Source of the DNA: Bacteriovoracaceae bacterium
GTDB lineage: Bacteria > Bdellovibrionota > Bacteriovoracia > Bacteriovoracales > Bacteriovoracaceae
Assembly: GCA_947442115.1 (NCBI GenBank)
Contig: CANEVK010000088.1
Coordinates: 1 to 9,546, forward strand
DNA length: 9,546 nucleotides
Direction: 5' to 3'
The notes under the pieces were generated by a model. It was not told where the DNA came from. It saw nothing but the letters and a program-made list of their open reading frames with translations, and made no database searches. Of this stretch, positions 1 through 5,349 are shown one piece after another; the stretch's first letter is position 1, and every line of letters begins with the position of its first letter. Position numbers and translations under genes: made by a program.

Positions 1-1053
1 CATGAGAGTCCAGTCAGCATCTGTTTCAACTCTTTTCATGAATAGATCATTGATCCACATTGCGTAAAAAAGGTCGCGGGCGCGAAGTTCTTCTTTACCA
101 TGGTTTTTGCGAAGATCGATGAAGTCCTCGATGTCAGCGTGCCAAGGCTCAAGATAAATCGCAAAAGCACCTTTACGCTTCCCACCACCTTGATCCACAT
201 ATCTAGCAGTATCGTTAAATACGCGAAGCATAGGTACGATACCGTTAGAAGTTCCGTTCGTTCCACGAATGAAAGATCCTTTGGCTCGAATATTATGAAT
301 AGAAAGACCAATTCCTCCGGCCGACTGAGAGATGAGCGCACATTGCTTAAGTGTTGAATAGATTCCCTCGATAGAATCATCTTTCATGGCTACCAAGAAG
401 CATGACGACATCTGCGCCTTATTAGTACCGGCATTAAAAAGAGTCGGAGAAGCATGAGTGAACCAGCCCTCAGAGATAAGGTGATATGTTTTGATGGCTT
501 CTTCAATGTTTCCAATTTGAACTCCTAGGGCAACGCGCATGAAAAGGTGTTGAGGACGCTCAACAATCTTTCCGTTAACTTTTAATAAATATGATTTTTC
601 TAGTGTCTTAAATCCAAAATAATCAAATTCAAAGTCACGAGAATAAGCAATCTCAGTAGAGATTCTGTCCTTGTACTCGCGAGCAAAATTATAAATTTCT
701 TGAGAGATTAAGGGCTGAGACTCATTTGTAAATTCATTTTTATAATTAAAGAGAACATCAAAAGTCTCTTGAAATGAATCTGAAGTTGAGCGGTGTAAAT
801 TTGCAACAGCAATTCTACCAGCTAGACGAGCATAGTCTGGATGAACAGACGTCATATAAGCAGAAACTTCAGCTGATAGATTGTCTAATTCCTCGGTTGT
901 AATACCGTCAAAAAGACCATTAATAGTACGTTTAGCAATTTGCATAGAATCAACGTATTTCGGATCTAGTCCATAAGTTAATTGAGAAATACGGTGAGTG
1001 ATTTTATCAAATTGTACAGGTTCTCTTTTTCCTGAGCGTGTAATGACGAACAT
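1..1053 (-). CDS. nrdA: Ribonucleoside-diphosphate reductase, large (alpha/R1) subunit, eukaryote-like class Ia; 3' part cut by window edge
   Basis: The large subunit of aerobic class Ia ribonucleotide reductase reduces ribonucleoside diphosphates to deoxy forms in the cytosol, using a radical supplied by NrdB. The frame is open from 1053 to base 1, giving the first 351 residues of a protein usually near 750-800. An N-terminal ATP-cone (about 1-90) begins MFVITRSGKR and keeps Asp57, needed for dATP inhibition in mammalian R1. The catalytic-domain motif AQMSSCFL places Cys218 at the same number as human RRM1 Cys218, one of the redox-active cysteines. The stretches DDSIEGIY, SAGGIG and ARYVDQGG also match RRM1 strongly. 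The radical cysteine and C-terminal cysteine pair lie outside the window. The start is supported by AGGAG eight bases upstream. It lies 31 bases after nrdB and should be cotranscribed with it. The identification is very secure; the similarity to RRM1 is from memory, not an alignment. Confidence 0.97.
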   Translation of the reverse strand, partial: MFVITRSGKREPVQFDKITHRISQLTYGLDPKYVDSMQIAKRTINGLFDGITTEELDNLSAEVSAYMTSVHPDYARLAGRIAVANLHRSTSDSFQETFDVLFNYKNEFTNESQPLISQEIYNFAREYKDRISTEIAYSRDFEFDYFGFKTLEKSYLLKVNGKIVERPQHLFMRVALGVQIGNIEEAIKTYHLISEGWFTHASPTLFNAGTNKAQMSSCFLVAMKDDSIEGIYSTLKQCALISQSAGGIGLSIHNIRAKGSFIRGTNGTSNGIVPMLRVFNDTARYVDQGGGKRKGAFAIYLEPWHADIEDFIDLRKNHGKEELRARDLFYAMWINDLFMKRVETDADWTLM

Positions 1054-1084
1054 ATGTGTATCTCCTCTCGAATTCTTTTAAAAA

Positions 1085-2077
1085 TTAAAAATCAATATCT
1101 GTTGAGAAAGTAAAGTTAGAACCGGCAGACTCTTTGGTTGAATTAACAACCCCGGCCTTTTGGTATTCAGAAACTTTTCTCTCAAAGAAGTTAGTTTTTC
1201 CCTGCATAGAAATAAGTTCCATCCAGTCAAACGGGTTCTTAGCATTATAAATGTTAGAGTAACCAAGCTGTCTCATCAGTCTGTCAGCACAAAACTTGAT
1301 GTACTCTTTCATCATGTCTGCATTCATACCAATAAGAGATACTGGAAGTGCTTCTGTGATAAATTCACACTCAAAATTAACGGCCTCAGTGATGAGTTCA
1401 CGGATACGAGTCTCAGATGGCTTATTGCCGATGTAGTTTTTGTAAAGCAAGCAAGCAAAGTCTGTGTGTAAACCTTCATCACGAGAGATAAGCTCATTAG
1501 AGAAAGTAAGACCTGGCATTAAACCACGCTTTTTTAACCAGAATATTGAGCAGAAAGAGCCAGAAAAGAAAATGCCCTCAATGGCAGCGAAAGCAACGAG
1601 CCTTTCAGCAAAAGAATCATTGCCATTAATCCACTTCATCGCCCAATCAGCTTTCTTCTTGATGCACGGGATATTGTCGATTGCCTTGAAAAGGTAATCT
1701 TTTTGTTTTGGGTCCTTAATATAGGTGTCAATAAGAAGACCATAGGTTTCTGCATGAATATTTTCCATGGCAATCTGAAAACCATAAAAGGCCCGGGCCT
1801 CAGGAATTTGAACATCATTATAAAAACGGAGTGCTAGGTTCTCATTGACGATGCCATCTGAAGCCGAAAAGAAAGCTAAGATATGGGAGATATAATGACG
1901 CTCTTGATCGTTTAGATTATTCCAATCATTTAAGTCAGAATAAAGATCGATTTCTTCCGCCGTCCAAAAACTGGCCATGGCCTTTTTGTACATGTCCCAA
2001 ATGTCATTGTACTTGATTGGAAAAAGTACAAATCGGTCATTTGATTTTCTTAAGAGTTGCTCCGTGCTTGTGTTCAT
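1085..2077 (-). CDS. nrdB: Ribonucleoside-diphosphate reductase, small (beta/R2) subunit, eukaryote-like class Ia
   Basis: This is the complete 330-residue radical-generating subunit that partners NrdA. The carboxylate-bridged di-iron site is intact: Asp74, Glu105, His108, Glu167, Glu201 and His204. Tyr112 sits four residues after His108, where the tyrosyl radical forms in human RRM2 (Tyr176), so this is a tyrosyl-radical enzyme. Trp38 in SFWTAEE and Tyr305 in SEYQKAGV fit the radical-transfer path. The tail FTFSTDIDF resembles the RRM2 C-terminal peptide FTLDADF that docks on the large subunit. Long stretches such as KKRGLMPGLTFSNELISRDE look nearly identical to animal R2; the vertebrate regulatory N-terminal extension is absent. 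The start has AAGGAG seven bases upstream. It is the first gene of an nrdB-nrdA operon, the reverse of the E. coli nrdAB order. Regulation is probably by NrdR (see boxes upstream). Confidence 0.98.
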   Translation of the reverse strand: MNTSTEQLLRKSNDRFVLFPIKYNDIWDMYKKAMASFWTAEEIDLYSDLNDWNNLNDQERHYISHILAFFSASDGIVNENLALRFYNDVQIPEARAFYGFQIAMENIHAETYGLLIDTYIKDPKQKDYLFKAIDNIPCIKKKADWAMKWINGNDSFAERLVAFAAIEGIFFSGSFCSIFWLKKRGLMPGLTFSNELISRDEGLHTDFACLLYKNYIGNKPSETRIRELITEAVNFECEFITEALPVSLIGMNADMMKEYIKFCADRLMRQLGYSNIYNAKNPFDWMELISMQGKTNFFERKVSEYQKAGVVNSTKESAGSNFTFSTDIDF

Positions 2078-2165
2078 ACCCCATCTCCTTCTTCATGATG
2101 TGTGTGGTGGTGTTTGTCTGTCTTAAATTTAGCGTAGTGGGAGTTCTGACAATTGAAAAGGAAAA

Positions 2166-2181
2166 AATCTACATATAGTAG
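2166..2181 (-). promoter_or_regulatory. Putative NrdR box, promoter-proximal copy
   Basis: On the minus strand this reads CTACTATATGTAGATT. The central ten bases CTATATGTAG fit the NrdR-box core (C-W-A-T-A-T-R-T-W-G) completely, and about 11-12 of 16 positions fit the full palindrome. It lies about 90 bases upstream of the nrdB start and overlaps a possible -10 element. NrdR is a zinc-finger/ATP-cone repressor that binds paired boxes upstream of RNR genes. The assignment rests on the consensus from memory, on spacing to the second box, and on position. Confidence 0.6.
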
Positions 2182-2201
2182 TATCGACATTTTTTTGACA
2201 G
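2172..2201 (-). promoter_or_regulatory. Possible nrdBA promoter
   Basis: On the minus strand CTGTCA (2201-2196) could be a -35 box and TATATG (2177-2172) a -10 box, with an 18-base spacer; each matches the sigma-70 consensus at four of six positions. TACTAT (2180-2175) is an alternative -10 with a 15-base spacer. Transcription would start near 2165, leaving a leader of roughly 90 bases. Both putative NrdR boxes overlap these elements, as expected for repression by promoter occlusion. The match is weak and was found by eye. Confidence 0.35.
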
Positions 2202-2213
2202 TATTTATAACTA
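2198..2213 (-). promoter_or_regulatory. Putative NrdR box, distal weaker copy
   Basis: On the minus strand this reads TAGTTATAAATACTGT and matches about 10 of 16 NrdR-box positions, but it lacks the core C and G. On its own it would not be convincing. It begins exactly 32 bases from the proximal box (16-base gap, about three helical turns), the usual spacing of tandem NrdR boxes, and that makes it credible. It overlaps the possible -35 element CTGTCA. Confidence 0.45.
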
Positions 2214-2334
2214 GATTTAGTGGAAATATCCGATAAATTTTCTCGATAATTTGGCCCAAAATAAACAATTTCTTACATGTAAATGTGCGCCATAAGCTTA
2301 TCCTTTACAAGAAACTAAATCATGCTGGCTTTTT

Positions 2335-2362
2335 TTGAAAAATGAGTAATTTTTACTACAGT
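2335..2362 (+). promoter_or_regulatory. Possible promoter of the small plus-strand gene
   Basis: TTGAAA (2335-2340) and TACAGT (2357-2362) are 16 bases apart and resemble -35 and -10 elements. The -10 ends about 49 bases before the start codon at 2412. In such AT-rich DNA partial matches are common, so the support is mainly positional. Confidence 0.35.
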
Positions 2363-2411
2363 CGAGACATAAAAGATCGATAAGAAAGCGCCTCGGTCAA
2401 GGGAGATAATT

Positions 2412-2780
2412 ATGATTTTTTATTCATTAAGTGGTCCAACCTACAAATTAGAAATTCATGATCATAAACTAAAATTAATTAAAAGGACCTGGGCTGCACT
2501 ATTTGCCGCAAAAAATGAAACACTTGAGTGGAAACTTGATGAAATGGAGCATTTTAAAATATCTGTCCCAAAATTTATCTGGGGAAAACTAGAGTGGGCC
2601 ACAGCAGATGGTAAAAAAGGATCGTTTCGATTTTCAACCAACTCAATCATGATGGAAAAGATTGAAAAATACATGAATAAGTTGATCGTAAAAAATATGA
2701 TTAAGAAACAAGAGAAAATCATACCTCTTGAAACTAAGAAGCATAAGAAAAAAAATAAAACCGAAAAAAAAGCCGCCTAG
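2412..2780 (+). CDS. Small hypothetical protein with lysine-rich C-terminal tail
   Basis: I do not recognise this 122-residue protein. A compact N-terminal part (about 1-92) has alternating hydrophobic and polar residues, suggesting beta strands (for example YKLEIHDHKLKLIKRTW), several tryptophans, and a closing helix rich in Met, Ile and Lys (about 79-98). That layout is loosely like a bacterial PH-type fold, which is a guess. Residues about 93-122 form a very basic, probably disordered tail (KKHKKKNKTEKK) that could bind nucleic acid or anionic membrane. There is no signal peptide or membrane helix, so it is probably cytoplasmic. The start is supported by AAGGGAG just upstream. It is the only plus-strand gene here, divergent from nrdB and convergent with the FHA/PglI-domain gene, whose stop codon lies five bases away, so it is transcribed independently of both operons. 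Confidence 0.75.
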   Translation: MIFYSLSGPTYKLEIHDHKLKLIKRTWAALFAAKNETLEWKLDEMEHFKISVPKFIWGKLEWATADGKKGSFRFSTNSIMMEKIEKYMNKLIVKNMIKKQEKIIPLETKKHKKKNKTEKKAA

Positions 2781-2785
2781 TTATA

Positions 2786-4528
2786 CTAAATTTTTTCAGT
2801 CTCTGCGAAAAAATTGAGAGGTTGCTTAACATCCACCATGCCTCCTCCTTTTGGTCTTGGAAAATCAATTAAGCTAAGAACCTGACCCATGCATCCAATG
2901 CCCTTTTGAGAAAACCTAGCATCTTTGGCCTTAATTTGATGAGTCGCCACTTTACCTTGTGGTCCGATGGTGAAATTTAAATCAATAATGCCTTTTATTT
3001 TATCTGACTGGCCTATCAGCTCTTGCTGATAGCAGTGCCTAAATTGAGGAATATATTCTCTTAAAATTTTTCTAAGGAGTTCAGGATCCATTGAGCCCAT
3101 AACTACGGTTCGAGTCTCAATAGCAGAGGTTTCAAATGCTTTTTTTGAAGCCAGGCCTCGTGAACCGTAATCATGCCCATTTTCACTATGACCTTGCCCA
3201 TTGAATTTTGAAACACCAATCTGAGCACCGGCCACTAAAGATCCACCAATTGATTTCCCTGCATTAAACGAAGCCTCGTTGAGCTTCACTTGGGAACCAG
3301 TAGCTGACGTATTAATTTTACTAGAGTCACCAACCACAGAACCAAGATCTACTGAAGATTTAAACTCATAAGCCTTCATAGATGGCTGGGCTTGAGTTTT
3401 TGGTTGAGAATTGTTGGCGACGACATCAGTTTTCTTGGAAGCTGGTGAGTCAGCTCTATTGGCCTGGGTACTTATACTTTCATTAGCAGATTCCTGAGAA
3501 ATTTGTTTTATAACTTCTGGTTGTGGCAACTTGTAAACCACAGCAAGCTCAACCTCTTCATTGACCATTTTAGGAAGGTCAATCATGAGTAAAATGAGAA
3601 ACGGTAGGAAAAGCGAAGCAAAAATTTTACCAGATTGCTTGAAAAATTCTCTATCTCTAAAGAAGAGTGGTATCCCCTTCCATTTAAATGTCGTATCCAC
3701 AATCCGAAATGAAACTTGTTCCGTACCAAAAGTTAAAATCAGTGGGTTTTTGAGTTCAAAGGCATCTCCATTAACCGTCATACCTGAATGACTAAGATCA
3801 TGAAAACGTATCTCCCCTTTTTGTACGGTAAACACTTTAGATCTATTTATTGAGTGAAAAAGAATATTAAAATGTCCTTTTCTAACAGGATCTAAAAAAT
3901 AATCACCATTTTTAAGGTCTAAATATGAAACATCAGAAATGAGTCCACCAGAGAAAGTTATAATTTCGAGTCTCTTCTTTTGCACAGGATTGACGAGATC
4001 AAGAGATCTATCTTTTTCATCAAGATCTATAAAATCTTTTGGGATACTGAAACTTGGAAGAGACTGAACAGGTCTGAAGAAAGAATCATCAAATTTAATA
4101 TCACAGAAGTCACCATCTATAAATATTAGTCCTTCAGTTTGAGGCAACTCAACAAAGTGATCGTTCTTTGAGATCAATTCAATAGCTGAATCAGGATTAT
4201 GTAGTGGCCTATCCTCTAAGCCACAATCCACTGAAAAACTTAACGTCCCAAAAGTTAAGATATCACCGGCCCCAACAAAGGACTCTGACACTTTTTTGCC
4301 GTTTACAAAAACACCGGCCTCAGAACATAAATCTTTAACAATCAGTCCATCATTGCCATTGATAAAGATAAAAGCATGAACAGACGAAATACTCGAATCA
4401 CTCAGCATAACGTCAACGGATTGAGTAGAACCCACAATAGACTTGATCTTGTGAAGGCTGATCTCTTGAGTCATCCGTTGATCTAAACAACGCAAGAGAA
4501 AAGTTGATTGTATTAATTGTGTCGTCAT
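2786..4528 (-). CDS. Trans-envelope adaptor: FHA-like domain(s), one TM helix, periplasmic AgmX/PglI-type C-terminal domain (GltG/PglI-like)
   Basis: This 580-residue protein probably spans the inner membrane with its N terminus in the cytoplasm. Residues about 8-105 form an FHA-like domain (SSVH near 48-51, DLCSEAGVFVNG near 66-77, final strands with LTFGTLSF). About 187-277 look like a second, degenerate FHA fold ending DLSHSGMTVNG and LTFGTEQVSFRIV. One transmembrane helix lies near 302-317. A Ser/Gly/Lys/Gln-rich linker (about 320-475) follows, then an AgmX/PglI-type domain (about 476-577) with Cys499 in FRHCYQQEL, Cys546 in GIGCMGQV and the FPRP motif at 556-559. In Myxococcus, FHA/TonB-like proteins of this type (GltG/PglI) couple the AglRQS motor to the gliding complex. 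It is last in the operon, three bases after the lipoprotein gene, with AAGGA eight bases before its start. The domain calls are firm for the first FHA and the C-terminal domain; the gliding role is inferred. Confidence 0.88.
   Translation of the reverse strand: MTTQLIQSTFLLRCLDQRMTQEISLHKIKSIVGSTQSVDVMLSDSSISSVHAFIFINGNDGLIVKDLCSEAGVFVNGKKVSESFVGAGDILTFGTLSFSVDCGLEDRPLHNPDSAIELISKNDHFVELPQTEGLIFIDGDFCDIKFDDSFFRPVQSLPSFSIPKDFIDLDEKDRSLDLVNPVQKKRLEIITFSGGLISDVSYLDLKNGDYFLDPVRKGHFNILFHSINRSKVFTVQKGEIRFHDLSHSGMTVNGDAFELKNPLILTFGTEQVSFRIVDTTFKWKGIPLFFRDREFFKQSGKIFASLFLPFLILLMIDLPKMVNEEVELAVVYKLPQPEVIKQISQESANESISTQANRADSPASKKTDVVANNSQPKTQAQPSMKAYEFKSSVDLGSVVGDSSKINTSATGSQVKLNEASFNAGKSIGGSLVAGAQIGVSKFNGQGHSENGHDYGSRGLASKKAFETSAIETRTVVMGSMDPELLRKILREYIPQFRHCYQQELIGQSDKIKGIIDLNFTIGPQGKVATHQIKAKDARFSQKGIGCMGQVLSLIDFPRPKGGGMVDVKQPLNFFAETEKI
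2789..2815. terminator. Weak bidirectional terminator-like hairpin between convergent genes
   Basis: AATTTTTTC (2789-2797) and GAAAAAATT (2807-2815) are perfect inverted repeats around a nine-base loop. The arms carry T runs in both directions, so either transcript would form an A/U-rich hairpin. It lies just past the plus-strand stop codon and inside the last codons of the minus-strand gene. The stem is almost entirely A-T and is weaker than a typical intrinsic terminator. Confidence 0.3.
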
Positions 4529-4531
4529 GGA

Positions 4532-5347
4532 CTAATCCTTATGAAGTTTAAGGGCAATTAATTTTTCTATCTTTTGAGTCATCATATGAAAGGGAGCAAC
4601 ATCACTTTTTTCTCTTTGCTCCAAAACCTTAGAGGCTTCCACCATATTTCCTTTTTCAACTAGAAAAAGAGCATAGGCTCCTGCGAGATCTTCGCGCTTG
4701 TAGTTATCCGCAGGTATTAATTTAAAAACCTCTTCAGCCTTCGCCAAATCACCGCTAAAAAGGTAGGCACTCGCTAAGTTTAAATAGATATCAACATCTT
4801 TAAGTCTTGCGAATTGGGTTGAAGTAAAAATAGAAATTGTTTTTTCATAAAGGCCAAATTGGAGATAAAGCAAGGCCAGGTTGAATCGAGGCACTTTAAA
4901 ATCTGGAGCTGCAGTAATCGACTGATTAAAATAATCATGGGCCTTATCCCAAAGGCCAAAATGGAGATAAATGAGTCCTAAATTATTGAGGGTTATTGAT
5001 TTTAATAAATTATTTTTAGTTTCAGATATCAGCAACCGATAGTAAAACTCTGCCTTTTCATACTCTCCTTCAAGATAAAAGCAGGTACCAATATCAAGCC
5101 AGTAAGATTCATTTTTTTGCTTTCCATAAGCTTCTTTAAATTTGACGAGCGTTTTCTTAAAATCACCTTGATAGCATCCCGAATTCTCTTTATTAGCAAG
5201 TGATTTAAATAATCTTTCCTGGTCCATACGCATAAAACTTTCTTTTGAAAAAGCATCCCAAGACGAATCCTTAATATCTCGTTTAATAAGTTTTCCTGAG
5301 CAAGAATAAAGAGCCGGTAAAACAATTAAAAAGAAAATCCATTTCAT
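4532..5347 (-). CDS. TPR-repeat outer-membrane lipoprotein (GltE/AglT-like)
   Basis: The 271-residue product begins with a lipoprotein signal: a hydrophobic stretch and lipobox LYSC with Cys16 as the lipidated residue. Ser17 follows instead of Asp, so if E. coli sorting rules apply it goes to the outer membrane, facing the periplasm. Residues about 79-250 contain four to five TPR units, such as LDIGTCFYLEGEYEKAEFYY and the next unit with LGLIYLHFGLWDKAHDYF, giving a helical protein-binding scaffold. No enzymatic motif is present. It starts two bases after the stop codon of the 953-residue TPR gene, with AAGGA seven bases before the ATG. In Myxococcus the gliding complex includes a comparable TPR lipoprotein. 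Lipoprotein and TPR assignments are secure; the GltE/AglT identity is inferred mainly from gene order. Confidence 0.85.
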   Translation of the reverse strand: MKWIFFLIVLPALYSCSGKLIKRDIKDSSWDAFSKESFMRMDQERLFKSLANKENSGCYQGDFKKTLVKFKEAYGKQKNESYWLDIGTCFYLEGEYEKAEFYYRLLISETKNNLLKSITLNNLGLIYLHFGLWDKAHDYFNQSITAAPDFKVPRFNLALLYLQFGLYEKTISIFTSTQFARLKDVDIYLNLASAYLFSGDLAKAEEVFKLIPADNYKREDLAGAYALFLVEKGNMVEASKVLEQREKSDVAPFHMMTQKIEKLIALKLHKD

Positions 5348-5349
5348 AA

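Larger units (their letters stand above)
2078..2411. other. Divergent intergenic region between nrdB and the small plus-strand gene
   Basis: These 334 bases separate nrdB (minus) from the plus-strand gene at 2412. They hold the nrdB ribosome-binding site (AAGGAG on the minus strand, 2085-2090), two NrdR-box-like sequences at 2166-2181 and 2198-2213, a possible minus-strand promoter overlapping them, and a weak plus-strand promoter at 2335-2362. A TTG-initiated minus-strand frame (2268-2074) crosses the region but shows no ribosome-binding site or recognisable protein and is not called. I see no convincing hairpin terminator, RNA gene or riboswitch. The tract around 2320-2345 has a T run but no clear stem before it. 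Confidence 0.7.

Noticed and set aside
36..380. Minus-strand 114-residue open frame inside nrdA
   Set aside because: It is in another frame on the same strand as the unmistakable NrdA coding sequence and has no protein-like features.
1160..1697. Two plus-strand open frames opposite nrdB
   Set aside because: They are antisense to a highly conserved gene and read as by-products of its codon pattern.
2074..2268. Minus-strand 64-residue frame just upstream of nrdB with a His-rich end
   Set aside because: It starts with TTG, has no ribosome-binding site, resembles no known protein, and contains the putative promoter and NrdR boxes; it overlaps the nrdB start by chance.
2281..2345. Possible rho-independent terminator near a T run at 2331-2336
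   Set aside because: No convincing GC-containing stem precedes the T run, and no gene ends there on the plus strand.
2786..4528. Type VI secretion FHA protein (Fha/TagH)
   Set aside because: No other type VI genes are nearby, and the transmembrane helix followed by an AgmX/PglI-type periplasmic domain is not part of that family.
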